In this document: one piece after another, positions 32,460 through 42,251 of the stretch
Numbering within the stretch: position 1 is the stretch's first letter
How the letters are laid out: every line of letters begins with the position of its first letter
Source of the DNA: Roseovarius sp. M141
GTDB taxonomy: Bacteria > Pseudomonadota > Alphaproteobacteria > Rhodobacterales > Rhodobacteraceae
Direction of reading: 5' to 3'
Assembly: GCF_024355225.1 (NCBI RefSeq)
Contig: NZ_VCNH01000003.1
Location: 53,376-117,375 of the forward strand
Length of the DNA stretch: 64,000 nucleotides
Notes under the pieces: generated by a model
What the model saw: the letters and a program-made list of their open reading frames with translations, nothing else
Databases searched by the model: none
Told to the model about the DNA's origin: nothing
Made by a program: the position numbers and the translations under genes

Positions 32460-35117
32460 ATGAGCGAACAAGAGCAAGACATCGACGCCACCGAAACGCT
32501 GGAATGGCAGGAAGCCATCGCCGACGTCATCGAGCGCGACGGGGCGAACCGTGCGTATTACCTGCTGGACAAGGCCGTCAACCAGGCGCGTGCCGCAGGG
32601 GCAAACCTGCCGTTTTCATCAACCACGCCCTACCAGAACACTATCCAGCCTGACGACCAGGAGGTCTATCCAGGCGATCTGGAGATGGAGTGGCGCATCC
32701 GCACCATCAACCGATGGAACGCGATGGCGACCGTCGTGCGCCGGAACAAGGTCTCCAGCGAGTATGGCGGGCATATCGCCTCCTACGCGTCCTCGGCGGT
32801 GATGTACGACATTGGGCTCAACCATTTCTGGCGCGCGAAGTCGGCGATCCACGGCGGCGATTTCGTGTTCTTCCAGGGTCACGTGATTCCCGGCATCTAC
32901 GCGCGGTCCTTCATGGAAGGCCGGATCGGCGAGGAGACGCTGGAGAACTTCCGCTCCGAGGTCGATGGCAAGGGCCTCTCCTCTTATCCGCACCCTTGGC
33001 TGATGCCGGATTACTGGCAGTTCCCGACCGTCTCGATGGGCCTCGGCCCCTTGATGGCGATCTACCAGGCGCGGTTCATGAAGTACCTGCACAATCGCGG
33101 CCTGATCGACATGGCCGACCGCAAGGTCTGGTGCTTCCTCGGCGACGGAGAGATGGACGAGCCGGAAAGCCTTGGCGCGATCAGCCTTGCGGCGCGGGAA
33201 AAGCTCGACAACCTCATTTTCGTGGTCAACTGCAACCTCCAGCGCCTCGACGGCCCGGTGCGCGGCAACGGCAAGATCGTGCAAGAGCTGGAGGGAGAGT
33301 TCCGCGGCGCCGGCTGGGAAGTCATCAAGCTTCTCTGGGGCAAGGGCTGGGACGAGCTTCTGGAGAAGGACACGACCGGGAGGCTCCGTCAGCTGATGGA
33401 CGAAACCGTGGACGGCGATTACCAGACCTTCAAGTCGAAGGACGGCGCCTATATCCGCGAGCATTTCTTCGGCAAGTATCCCGAAACCGCCGCACTGGTC
33501 GAAGACTGGTCCGACGATCAGATATGGGCACTCCGGCGCGGCGGACACGATCCCGAAAAAGTCTATACCGCCTTCAAGCGCGCGGCCGGGGTCGAGGGCC
33601 AGCCGACCTGCCTTCTCGTCAAGACCGTCAAGGGCTACGGCATGGGCAAGGCGGGTGAGGGCCAGAACATCACCCACCAGCAGAAGAAGATGGCGGAGGA
33701 TCAGCTCCGCGCCTTCCGCGACCGCTTCAAGATCCCGGTCAGTGACGAGGATTTGCCGAAGGCGCCCTTCGTCAAGCTGAACAACGCCCAGAAGGCCTAT
33801 CTCGCCGAACGGCGGCAGGCTTTGGGCGGCGAGTTCCCGAAACGCCATTGGCGCGACGTGCCGAAGCTTGAGATCCCGGCCCTGTCGGCGTTCGAGGCGC
33901 AGCTGAAAGGCACGGGCGACCGCGAAATCTCGACCACGATGGCATTCGTGCGGATCCTCACGACGCTTCTCCGCGATAAGAACATGGGCAAGAATGTCGT
34001 ACCCATCGTGCCGGACGAGAGCCGCACCTTCGGGATGGAGGGGCTTTTCCGCTCCGTCGGCATCTACAACCCCTTGGGCCAGCACTACACGCCCGAAGAT
34101 GCCGACCAGATGATGTATTACAAGGAAACAACCGACGGTCAGGTGCTTCAGGAAGGCATCAACGAAGCGGGCGCCATGGCCGACTGGATCGCGGCGGCGA
34201 CGTCCTATGCCAATCACGGCGTTCCGATGGTGCCGTTCTACATCTACTACTCGATGTTCGGTTTCCAGCGGATCGGCGATCTCGCCTGGGCAGCCGGCGA
34301 CAGCCGCGCGCGCGGCTTCATGCTGGGCGGCACCGCGGGGCGGACGACGCTCAACGGCGAGGGCTTGCAGCACGAGGACGGGCACAGCCACATCCTTGCC
34401 GGCACGATCCCGAACTGCATCACCTACGACCCGACCTTCCAGTACGAGGTCGCGGTGATCATCCATCACGGGTTGAAGCGGATGTATTCCGATCAGGACG
34501 ATGTCTATTTCTACCTGACCCTGATGAACGAGAACTACGCCCATCCCGACATGCCGCCCGGCGTGGAGGAGGGGATCATCAAGGGCCTCTACCGTCTGCA
34601 AAAGACCGCGAAGCCCGGCAAGAAGCACGTGAACCTCTTGGGGTCCGGCACGATCCTGATGCAGGCGCTGAAGGCCGCCGAGATGCTGAAGGCCGATTTC
34701 GGCGTGACCTCCGACATCTGGTCGGCCACCAGCCTCAACGAACTGGCGCGCGACGGGCAGGACGCGGCGCGGCACAACCGGCTCAATCCCCTCGCCGCCG
34801 AGCGGGTGCCTTATGTGACCGAGGCGCTGTCCTCCGCCAAGGGGCCGGTCATCGCGGCGACCGACTACATGAAGAACTACGCCGAGCAGATCCGCGCCTT
34901 CGTGCCGAACCGCTTCACGGTTCTCGGCACCGACGGGTTCGGGCGGTCCGACAGCCGGGTCAACCTGCGCCGCTTCTTCGAAGTGGATGCGAACCACATC
35001 GCGGCGGCGGCGATGGCCGATCTTTTCCGCGAAGGCGCGGTGACGGAGAAAGACCTGCAGGCAGCATTGAAGAAATACGACATCGATGGCGGCAAGCCGA
35101 ACCCCCGGCTGGTCTGA
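32460..35117 (+). CDS. aceE: Pyruvate dehydrogenase E1 component, homodimeric type
   Basis: 885 aa, full length for AceE. The thiamine-diphosphate motif 'CFLGDGEMDEPESLG ... NCNLQRLDGPVRGN' is present; the substrate histidines lie in 'HVIPGIYARSF' and 'EDGHSHI'. Decarboxylates pyruvate and passes the acetyl group to E2 lipoyl. Most alphaproteobacteria use the two-chain E1 (PdhA/PdhB) instead, so this AceE form points to acquisition from a beta/gammaproteobacterial-type source or a second, dedicated complex. Starts 12 bp after phaB. Confidence 0.96.
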   Translation: MSEQEQDIDATETLEWQEAIADVIERDGANRAYYLLDKAVNQARAAGANLPFSSTTPYQNTIQPDDQEVYPGDLEMEWRIRTINRWNAMATVVRRNKVSSEYGGHIASYASSAVMYDIGLNHFWRAKSAIHGGDFVFFQGHVIPGIYARSFMEGRIGEETLENFRSEVDGKGLSSYPHPWLMPDYWQFPTVSMGLGPLMAIYQARFMKYLHNRGLIDMADRKVWCFLGDGEMDEPESLGAISLAAREKLDNLIFVVNCNLQRLDGPVRGNGKIVQELEGEFRGAGWEVIKLLWGKGWDELLEKDTTGRLRQLMDETVDGDYQTFKSKDGAYIREHFFGKYPETAALVEDWSDDQIWALRRGGHDPEKVYTAFKRAAGVEGQPTCLLVKTVKGYGMGKAGEGQNITHQQKKMAEDQLRAFRDRFKIPVSDEDLPKAPFVKLNNAQKAYLAERRQALGGEFPKRHWRDVPKLEIPALSAFEAQLKGTGDREISTTMAFVRILTTLLRDKNMGKNVVPIVPDESRTFGMEGLFRSVGIYNPLGQHYTPEDADQMMYYKETTDGQVLQEGINEAGAMADWIAAATSYANHGVPMVPFYIYYSMFGFQRIGDLAWAAGDSRARGFMLGGTAGRTTLNGEGLQHEDGHSHILAGTIPNCITYDPTFQYEVAVIIHHGLKRMYSDQDDVYFYLTLMNENYAHPDMPPGVEEGIIKGLYRLQKTAKPGKKHVNLLGSGTILMQALKAAEMLKADFGVTSDIWSATSLNELARDGQDAARHNRLNPLAAERVPYVTEALSSAKGPVIAATDYMKNYAEQIRAFVPNRFTVLGTDGFGRSDSRVNLRRFFEVDANHIAAAAMADLFREGAVTEKDLQAALKKYDIDGGKPNPRLV

Positions 35118-35141
35118 TCGGGACGAAAGGAGACTAATCAC

Positions 35142-36413
35142 ATGGCAATTGAAGTCAAAGTGCCCGACATCGGGGATTTCAGCGACGTCCCGGTCATCAA
35201 CATCCTCGTTGGCGTCGGCGACGTCATCGGCAAGGAAGACCCGCTGGTCGAGCTGGAAAGCGACAAGGCGACGATGGAGGTTCCGTCCCCCGCCGCAGGC
35301 AAGGTCGCGGAGATCAAAGTCAAAGAGGGCGACAAGGTCTCGCAAGGTTCGCTGCTCCTCATGCTCGAAGGCGACGGCGCGGGTGATGCCCCGGCCAAGG
35401 AGGAGAAGAAGTCCGAAGCTCCGGCACCGGCCAGCACGCCATCGGACCCCGGCGCCCCGGTCGCCGCACCCGCTGCCGCCCCGGCCGCCGTCACTGATGC
35501 CGGTTTCGGCAAGGCCCATGCCTCGCCCTCGATCCGCGCCTTCGCGCGGCAATTGGGCATCGACCTCGCCATCATCAACGGCACCGGCCGGAAGGGTCGG
35601 ATCCTGCGCGAAGACGTGACCGCGGCCTTCAAGGGCTCGGGCGCGCCCGCCACCGGCGGCGCTGTCGGGGGCGGCATGGGTATCCCGCCGATCCCGCCTG
35701 TCGACTTCTCCAAGTTCGGCGAGGTCGAAGATGTCGAGATGCCGCGCATCAAGAAGCTCTCCGGCCCGGCGCTGCACCGCTCCTGGCTTAACATCCCGCA
35801 TGTCACCCATCAGGAAGAGGCGGACATCACCGAGTTGGACAAGTACCGCAAGGAACTTGATACCGACGCCAAGAAGGACGGCTACCGAGTCACGCTTTTG
35901 TCGTTCATCATCAAGGCCAGCGTCTCGGCCCTGAAGGAGCACTGGGAGTTCAACTCCTCGCTCCACCCCGACGGCGACAAGCTGATCCGCAAGCACTACT
36001 ACAATATCGGCTTTGCGGCGGACACGCCGAACGGGCTGATGGTGCCGGTGATCAAGGATGCCGACCGCAAGGGGATCGTGGCGATCTCGAAAGAGCTTGG
36101 TGACCTTTCCGCCGCGGCGCGTGACGGCAAGCTGAAAAGCCAGGACATGCAGGGCGCGACCTTCACTATTTCGTCCTTGGGTGGGATCGGCGGCACCGCC
36201 TTCACTCCCATCGTCAACGCACCCGAGGTGGCGATCCTCGGCCTGACACGCTCCAAGATGGCGCCGGTCTGGGATGGCGAGGCGTTTCAGCCCCGCAACA
36301 TACTGCCAATGTCGCTCAGCTACGACCACCGCGCCATCGACGGCGCGCTGGCCGCCCGCTTCGCCGCGACCCTGAAACACCTGCTCGGCGACGTGCGCCG
36401 GCTGATGCTGTAA
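35142..36413 (+). CDS. aceF: Pyruvate dehydrogenase E2 (dihydrolipoyl acetyltransferase)
   Basis: 423 aa. One N-terminal lipoyl domain with the lipoylated Lys in 'ESDKATMEVPSPAAG' (about residue 43), an Ala/Pro linker, the peripheral subunit-binding domain 'ASPSIRAFARQLGIDLAIINGTGRKGRILREDV', a second linker, then the catalytic core ending 'LSYDHRAIDGALAARF' (His and Asp of the HxxxD motif). Shorter than E. coli AceF, which has three lipoyl domains. 24 bp after aceE. Confidence 0.96.
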   Translation: MAIEVKVPDIGDFSDVPVINILVGVGDVIGKEDPLVELESDKATMEVPSPAAGKVAEIKVKEGDKVSQGSLLLMLEGDGAGDAPAKEEKKSEAPAPASTPSDPGAPVAAPAAAPAAVTDAGFGKAHASPSIRAFARQLGIDLAIINGTGRKGRILREDVTAAFKGSGAPATGGAVGGGMGIPPIPPVDFSKFGEVEDVEMPRIKKLSGPALHRSWLNIPHVTHQEEADITELDKYRKELDTDAKKDGYRVTLLSFIIKASVSALKEHWEFNSSLHPDGDKLIRKHYYNIGFAADTPNGLMVPVIKDADRKGIVAISKELGDLSAAARDGKLKSQDMQGATFTISSLGGIGGTAFTPIVNAPEVAILGLTRSKMAPVWDGEAFQPRNILPMSLSYDHRAIDGALAARFAATLKHLLGDVRRLML

Positions 36414-36425
36414 GGGGGCTGTAGG

Positions 36426-38168
36426 ATGGAAGTCAAAGTCCCCGATATCGGCGATTTCAAGGATGTTCCCGTCATCACCATCATGGTGAAGCCGGGTGAC
36501 ACCATCGCCAAGGAAGACCCGCTGATCGAACTGGAAAGCGACAAGGCGACGCTGGAAGTGCCGTCACCCGCCGCGGGCGTGGTGAAGGAGATCAAGGTCA
36601 AGACTGGCGACAAGGTCTCCGAAGGCTCCGCGATCCTCGTCCTCGAAGGTGCGGAGGTGGACGAGGCGCCGAAGGAAAGCGCGCCCGCAGCGCCCGCCAC
36701 CGAGGCGCCGAAATCCGTTGCCGCCACCGGCAGCGCCTCCGGCAAAGGCGATATCCACGGCGAAGTTGTTGTCCTCGGCTCCGGCCCCGGCGGCTACACG
36801 GCGGCCTTCCGCGCCGCCGATCTTGGCAAGAAGGTCGTGCTGATAGAGAAGGATTCCAATCTCGGCGGTGTCTGCCTCAACGTGGGGTGTATCCCGTCAA
36901 AGGCGCTTCTTCATGCCGCCAAGGTCATCACCGAGGCGGAAGAGATGGAGGATCACGGCCTCAAATTCGCCAAACCCAAAGTCGATCTGAAGAAACTCGT
37001 GGGCTGGAAATCATCCGTCGTCTCGAAGCTGACCGGCGGGCTTTCCGGTCTCGCCAAGGGCCGCAAGGTCGAGGTCGTGACCGGCATGGGCAAGTTCACC
37101 GGCCCCAACATGATCGAGGTCGAGGGCAAGGACGGCAAGAAAACCGTCAGCTTCGATCAATGCATCATCGCGGCGGGGTCGGAACCCGTCACGCTGCCGT
37201 TCATTCCGCATGACGACAAACGTGTGATTGATTCGACCGGTGCCCTGGAACTCGACGGCATTCCGAAGCGCCTCCTCGTCCTTGGCGGCGGTATCATCGG
37301 GCTGGAGATGGCCTGCGTCTATGACGCGCTCGGATCGAAGATCACGGTCGTCGAGCTGATGGACCAGATCATCCCAGGCGCGGACAAGGACATCGTCAAG
37401 CCGCTCCATAAGCGCATCGAGGGGCGCTACGAGAAGATCCTTCTCAAGACCAAGGTCACGGCGGTCGAGGCCCAGAAAGGCGGGCTGAAAGTCACCTTCG
37501 AGGACGACAAGGGCGAAACCTCCACCGACACGTTCGACAAGGTGCTCGTCGCCGTCGGTCGCCGCCCGAACGGCAAGACGATCGATGCCGAGGCGGCGGG
37601 CGTGGCGGTCGATGATCGGGGCTTCATCGCCGTGGACAGCCAGCAGCGCACCGGCCAGCACCACATCTTCGCCATCGGCGATGTGGTGGGCCAGCCGATG
37701 CTCGCCCACAAGGCGGTGCATGAGGGCAAGGTCGCGGCCGAGGTTTGCGCGGGCCAGAACCGCCATTTCGACGCCCGCGTGATCCCCTCGGTCGCCTATA
37801 CCGACCCCGAAGTGGCCTGGGTCGGTCTGACCGAAAATCAGGCGAAGGAGCGGGGCGTGAAGATCGGCAAGGGCGTCTTTCCGTGGGCCGCCTCCGGCCG
37901 CTCCCTGTCGCTCGGCCGCTCGGAGGGCATCACCAAGGTGATCTTCGATGAGTCCGACGACCGCGTCATCGGCGCGGGGATCGTCGGCCCGAATGCCGGC
38001 GATCTCATCGCCGAGGTGGCGCTGGCGATCGAGATGGGCGCGGACGCGGTCGATCTTGGCCACACGATCCACCCGCATCCGACGCTGTCGGAAACGGTGA
38101 ACTTCGCCGCCGAGATGTTCGAAGGCACGATCACCGACCTCATCCCGCCGAAGAAGCGAAAGACATGA
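36426..38168 (+). CDS. lpd: Dihydrolipoyl dehydrogenase with N-terminal lipoyl domain
   Basis: 580 aa, about 110 longer than plain Lpd. Residues 1-80 are a lipoyl domain ('ESDKATLEVPSPAAG') very close to that of aceF. The flavoprotein part follows: 'VVLGSGPGGYTAAFRAADLG', redox cysteines in 'GGVCLNVGCIPSKALLH', NAD site 'LVLGGGIIGLEMACVYDALG', FAD site 'HHIFAIGDVV', and the C-terminal His-Glu in 'HTIHPHPTLSETV'. Such PdhL proteins occur with AceE-type complexes in Cupriavidus-like bacteria. 12 bp after aceF. Confidence 0.95.
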   Translation: MEVKVPDIGDFKDVPVITIMVKPGDTIAKEDPLIELESDKATLEVPSPAAGVVKEIKVKTGDKVSEGSAILVLEGAEVDEAPKESAPAAPATEAPKSVAATGSASGKGDIHGEVVVLGSGPGGYTAAFRAADLGKKVVLIEKDSNLGGVCLNVGCIPSKALLHAAKVITEAEEMEDHGLKFAKPKVDLKKLVGWKSSVVSKLTGGLSGLAKGRKVEVVTGMGKFTGPNMIEVEGKDGKKTVSFDQCIIAAGSEPVTLPFIPHDDKRVIDSTGALELDGIPKRLLVLGGGIIGLEMACVYDALGSKITVVELMDQIIPGADKDIVKPLHKRIEGRYEKILLKTKVTAVEAQKGGLKVTFEDDKGETSTDTFDKVLVAVGRRPNGKTIDAEAAGVAVDDRGFIAVDSQQRTGQHHIFAIGDVVGQPMLAHKAVHEGKVAAEVCAGQNRHFDARVIPSVAYTDPEVAWVGLTENQAKERGVKIGKGVFPWAASGRSLSLGRSEGITKVIFDESDDRVIGAGIVGPNAGDLIAEVALAIEMGADAVDLGHTIHPHPTLSETVNFAAEMFEGTITDLIPPKKRKT

Positions 38169-38238
38169 GCAAACTCGTGAATGACATCGCGGGGCAACAA
38201 AGTGGCGCAACGGCGCCAGTCACCAAAGGAGATCAGCT

Positions 38239-38448
38239 ATGAGTGGTAGCGTTTACAAATACATTGAACTCGTGGGCACCAGCACCAAATCCTGGGAAGC
38301 CGCTGCCGTTGCAGCGGTAGAGCGCGCAAGCCAGACGCTGCGAGATCTGCGCGTCGCAGAAATCGTATCGCAAGACATGGTACTGGAGGACGGCAAAGTG
38401 AAGGCCTTTCGCTCCAAGGTCAGTGTCTCGTTCAAGTTTGAAGACTAG
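38239..38448 (+). CDS. Dodecin family flavin-binding protein
   Basis: 69 aa: 'YKYIELVGTSTKSWEAAAVAAVERASQTLRDLRVAEIV ... GKVKAFRSKVSVSFKFED' is the complete dodecin beta-alpha-beta-beta fold, which forms a hollow 12-mer storing flavin (or CoA/FMN) in the cytoplasm. RBS AAAGGAG. Its place between lpd and the phasin gene suggests it buffers flavin for the flavoenzymes of the run (Lpd, LutB partners). Confidence 0.93.
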   Translation: MSGSVYKYIELVGTSTKSWEAAAVAAVERASQTLRDLRVAEIVSQDMVLEDGKVKAFRSKVSVSFKFED

Positions 38449-38569
38449 ACCGATGTGGTGGGACTGCGATTCCACCAACTCTTCGCTGGCATTCCCGGTT
38501 GTGGCGAAACGTTTCATCAACTCCATGTGGCGCCGCCAATAGACTCAAGCTCCTGAAAGGATTCGTCCA

Positions 38570-39025
38570 ATGGCAAATAACCCCTTCGACCCGGCAGAAA
38601 TCTTCAAAGCCTTCAGTTCCGACGCAATGGCGAAGGTTTTCGATCCGACCGCGATGATGAACGTATTTCAGGATGCAGGCAAAAGCCTACCCGGCATGGC
38701 CGCCGTGATCGACGCCAACAAGCGTCACTTCGAGGCCACGGCCGAGGCTAACAAGGCTGCCGCCGCAAGCTACAAAGACATGCTCGAGAAACAGATGAAG
38801 ATTTTCAAGGAAGTGACCGAGCCGATTCAAAAGATGATGGCTGAAGCAACTGACCCGGCGACGATCAAGAATCAGACCAACGCCATGACCGATGCCGTTG
38901 AACAGGCTCTGGGTTTGATGCAGGGCATGGCTGAAGCGTCGCGCGTGGCTAACGAGAAAGCTTTCGAGGAAGCGAAGGACCAGGTTGCCAACGCTGTCAA
39001 AAAGGCCACCAAATCGGAGGCGTGA
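38570..39025 (+). CDS. phaP: Phasin (PHB granule-associated protein)
   Basis: 151 aa, almost wholly amphipathic helix: '[41 protein letters not shown]', with the 'NP-F' N-terminus '[15 protein letters not shown]' common in alphaproteobacterial phasins. C-terminal '[16 protein letters not shown]' is lysine-rich. Coats PHB granules and controls their size. Location in the run supports PHB as the end product. Confidence 0.85.
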   Translation: MANNPFDPAEIFKAFSSDAMAKVFDPTAMMNVFQDAGKSLPGMAAVIDANKRHFEATAEANKAAAASYKDMLEKQMKIFKEVTEPIQKMMAEATDPATIKNQTNAMTDAVEQALGLMQGMAEASRVANEKAFEEAKDQVANAVKKATKSEA

Positions 39026-39068
39026 CAGTTTTGTTCAGGGCATTTCAGAAATCGTCGAGGATCAAGAA

Positions 39069-40643
39069 ATGAGAATTGGAACACCGAAGGAAGTTCTCGA
39101 CGGCGAAGCGCGGGTCGCGATGACACCGGATAGTGCGGGGCAGCTTCGGAAACTGGGTTACGAGTGCCTGATTGAAACCGGCGCTGGCGCGAAAGCCGGG
39201 TTTTCGGACGTGGCTTTCGAGGAGGCAGGTGTAGAAGTCGTCAAGTCCGCCGCGGCGCTTTTCAAGGAGGCCGATATCGTTGCCAAGGTGCAGCCTCCGA
39301 CCGAGACCGAGGTCAAGCAACTCCGGAAAGGCCAGACGCTTGTCAGCTTCTTCTGGCCGGCTCAGAACGAGAAACTGCTGGAACTGGCGCGCGACGGGGG
39401 CGCCACCGTGATCGCAATGGACATGGTGCCGCGGATCAGCCGGGCCCAGAAGATGGACGCGTTGTCGTCGATGGCGAATATCGCTGGCTACCGCGCGGTG
39501 ATCGAGGCGGGCAACAACTTCGGCCGGTTCTTCACCGGCCAGGTGACAGCGGCGGGCAAGGTGCCGCCTGCAAAGGTCCTGATCGTCGGCGCCGGCGTCG
39601 CGGGACTGGCCGCGATCGGCACCTCGACCTCGCTCGGTGCCATCACCTACGCCTTCGACGTACGCCCCGAAGTCGCCGAGCAGATCGAGAGCATGGGCGC
39701 CGAATTCGTCTATCTCGATTTCGAGGAAAGCGGCCAAGACGGTTCCTCGACCGGGGGCTACGCGGCGCAGTCGAGCCCCGAGTTCCGCGAGAAGCAACTT
39801 GAGAAATTCCGCGAACTCGCCCCCGAGATGGACATCGTCATCACCACCGCGCTGATCCCGGGCCGGGACGCGCCGGTGCTCTGGACCAGGGACATGGTCG
39901 AGGCGATGAAGCCCGGTTCGGTGATCGTTGACCTCGCCGCCGAGCGCGGCGGCAACTGCGAACTGACCAAACCCGAGGAGAAGATCGTCACCGACAACGG
40001 CGTGACCATCGTCGGCTATACCGATTTCCCGAGCCGCATGGCGACGCAGTCCTCGACGCTCTACGCGACCAACGTCCGTCACATGATGACCGACCTCACG
40101 CCCGAGAAGGACGGGGTGGTCAACCACAACATGGACGACGACGTGATCCGGGGCGCGACCGTCGTGCATGAAGGCGAGATCACCTATCCGCCGCCGCCGC
40201 CGAAGGTAGCGGCGATCGCCGCCGCGCCTAAGAAGGAGAGGCCGAGGGAGCTGACGGTCGAGGAGAAGCGGGCGCAGGAACTCGCGGCCTTCAAGGCACA
40301 GACCAAGAGCCAGGTGACGCTCCTCGCCGTGGGCGGCGGGCTGATCCTGCTCGCGGGGTTCTACACGCCGGCCTCGTTCATGCAGCACTTCATCGTGTTC
40401 GTTCTATCCGTGTTCGTGGGCTTCCAGGTGATCTGGAACGTCTCGCACAGCCTGCACACGCCGCTGATGGCGATCACCAACGCGATCTCATCGATCATCA
40501 TCCTCGGCGCGCTGATGCAGATCGGATCGGGCTCGTTCCTGGTGATCGCACTGGCGGTACTCAGCGTCTTCATGGCCGGGATCAACATCTTCGGCGGCTT
40601 CCTCGTCACCCGGCGCATGCTCGCCATGTTCCAGAAATCCTGA
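39069..40643 (+). CDS. pntA: NAD(P) transhydrogenase subunit alpha
   Basis: 524 aa from the ATG at 39069, behind GAGGATCAAG. The N-terminal NAD(H)-binding domain I includes '[22 protein letters not shown]', and '[10 protein letters not shown]' follows. C-terminal residues 400-524 carry about four membrane helices. This is the single-chain alpha form (as in E. coli), not the split PntAA/PntAB found in several alphaproteobacteria. With PntB it uses the proton gradient to move hydride from NADH to NADP+. Confidence 0.96.
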   Translation: MRIGTPKEVLDGEARVAMTPDSAGQLRKLGYECLIETGAGAKAGFSDVAFEEAGVEVVKSAAALFKEADIVAKVQPPTETEVKQLRKGQTLVSFFWPAQNEKLLELARDGGATVIAMDMVPRISRAQKMDALSSMANIAGYRAVIEAGNNFGRFFTGQVTAAGKVPPAKVLIVGAGVAGLAAIGTSTSLGAITYAFDVRPEVAEQIESMGAEFVYLDFEESGQDGSSTGGYAAQSSPEFREKQLEKFRELAPEMDIVITTALIPGRDAPVLWTRDMVEAMKPGSVIVDLAAERGGNCELTKPEEKIVTDNGVTIVGYTDFPSRMATQSSTLYATNVRHMMTDLTPEKDGVVNHNMDDDVIRGATVVHEGEITYPPPPPKVAAIAAAPKKERPRELTVEEKRAQELAAFKAQTKSQVTLLAVGGGLILLAGFYTPASFMQHFIVFVLSVFVGFQVIWNVSHSLHTPLMAITNAISSIIILGALMQIGSGSFLVIALAVLSVFMAGINIFGGFLVTRRMLAMFQKS

Positions 40644-40656
40644 AGGAGGCCGGGCA

Positions 40657-42144
40657 ATGGAAATCGGATTCACCACTGCCGCCTACGTGGTTGCGGCTAT
40701 CCTCTTCATCCTGTCGCTCGGCGGGCTCTCTGGTCAGGAAAGTGCCAAGCGTGCGGTTTGGTACGGCATCGTCGGCATGGGCCTGGCGGTCATGGCGACG
40801 CTGATTGGGCCGGGCTCGGGGCTCTGGCTTCTGTCGCTACTGCTGATTGCGGGTGGTGCTGTGATCGGCGTCTATGTGGCCAAGCGCGTACAGATGACTG
40901 AGATGCCGCAGCTGGTGGCGGCGATGCACAGCCTCGTGGGCCTCGCCGCGGTCTTCGTGGGATTCAACGCCCACATCGAGATCGGGCGCGTGGCGGCGGC
41001 CTTCGCCGAGGCCGGTGCGGGCTTCCCGCTGCCCAATGACGGCTCGGGCCACACGCCTAAGGCGATCGCCGAGATGTTCCGCGGCTTCGCCGCCGTGGTC
41101 TCACACAAGACCGGCGCGGAGATCAGCATCCTTCGTATCGAGCTTTTCCTCGGGGTCTTCATCGGTGCGATCACCTTCACCGGCTCGGTCGTGGCCTTCG
41201 GCAAGTTGGCGGGCAAGACGACCTCGGCCGCAACCAAGCTGCCAGGTGGGCACGTTCTCAACCTGGCGACGGCGATCATCTCGGTGATCTGCCTGATCTG
41301 GTACTTCTCGACGGGCGGCTTCTTCCCGCTCCTTCTGATGACGCTGGCCGCGCTCTTCATCGGCTATCACCTGATCATGGGCATTGGCGGGGCCGACATG
41401 CCGGTCGTGGTTTCGATGCTGAACAGCTACTCGGGCTGGGCGGCGGCGGCGATCGGCTTCTCGCTCGGCAATGACCTTTTGATCGTCGTGGGCGCGCTGG
41501 TGGGCTCGTCGGGTGCAATCCTCAGCTACATCATGTGCAAGGCGATGAACCGGCATTTCGTCAGCGTCATTCTCGGCGGCTTCGGGGGCGCTCAGGGCCC
41601 GGCAGCCGAAATCGAAGGTGAACAGGTTGCGATCGAAGCCGAAGGTGTAGCAGCGGCGCTCGAGGAGGCCGACAGCGTGATCATCATCCCCGGCTACGGA
41701 ATGGCGGTGGCCCAGGCTCAGCATGCGGTGAGCGAACTTGCCCGCAAGCTGCGCACCAAGGGCAAGAACGTGCGTTTCGCCATCCATCCGGTTGCCGGGC
41801 GCCTGCCAGGGCACATGAACGTGCTCTTGGCCGAGGCTAAGGTGCCCTACGACATCGTCTTGGAGATGGACGAGATCAACGACGATTTCCCGGACACAGG
41901 CGTGGCCATCGTCATCGGATCGAACGACATTGTGAACCCGGCTGCGCAGGACGATCCCAATAGCCCCATCGCCGGCATGCCGGTGCTGGAATGCTGGAAA
42001 GCCAAGCAGGTCTTCGTCTCAAAGCGAGGCCAAGGAACCGGCTATTCCGGCGTCGAGAACCCACTGTTTTACAAGGAGAACACCCGCATGTTTTACGGCG
42101 ACGCGAAGGTGAGCCTCGACAAGCTCCTGACGATGATCGGGTAA
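40657..42144 (+). CDS. pntB: NAD(P) transhydrogenase subunit beta
   Basis: 495 aa. N-terminal two-fifths contain eight to nine membrane helices ('[21 protein letters not shown]', '[21 protein letters not shown]', with the proton-channel His), then the NADP(H)-binding domain III: '[22 protein letters not shown]', '[21 protein letters not shown]', '[18 protein letters not shown]', '[21 protein letters not shown]'. Complete. Makes NADPH, the cofactor of PhaB, out of NADH produced by pyruvate dehydrogenase. Confidence 0.97.
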   Translation: MEIGFTTAAYVVAAILFILSLGGLSGQESAKRAVWYGIVGMGLAVMATLIGPGSGLWLLSLLLIAGGAVIGVYVAKRVQMTEMPQLVAAMHSLVGLAAVFVGFNAHIEIGRVAAAFAEAGAGFPLPNDGSGHTPKAIAEMFRGFAAVVSHKTGAEISILRIELFLGVFIGAITFTGSVVAFGKLAGKTTSAATKLPGGHVLNLATAIISVICLIWYFSTGGFFPLLLMTLAALFIGYHLIMGIGGADMPVVVSMLNSYSGWAAAAIGFSLGNDLLIVVGALVGSSGAILSYIMCKAMNRHFVSVILGGFGGAQGPAAEIEGEQVAIEAEGVAAALEEADSVIIIPGYGMAVAQAQHAVSELARKLRTKGKNVRFAIHPVAGRLPGHMNVLLAEAKVPYDIVLEMDEINDDFPDTGVAIVIGSNDIVNPAAQDDPNSPIAGMPVLECWKAKQVFVSKRGQGTGYSGVENPLFYKENTRMFYGDAKVSLDKLLTMIG

Positions 42145-42251
42145 GTGGCCCGGACCGTTGCGCGCCACGGACAACGAAAATTCGCTGCAATAACAGCCTA
42201 TTCATCGAAACACGGCAGCGCGGTGTCGCCCCGCTGCATTGAGGAGGAAAG

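Noticed and set aside
32619..36380. A 1253-codon open frame on the minus strand
   Set aside because: It lies antisense to aceE/aceF, is Arg/Gly/His-rich without domains, and is an effect of high-GC codon usage.
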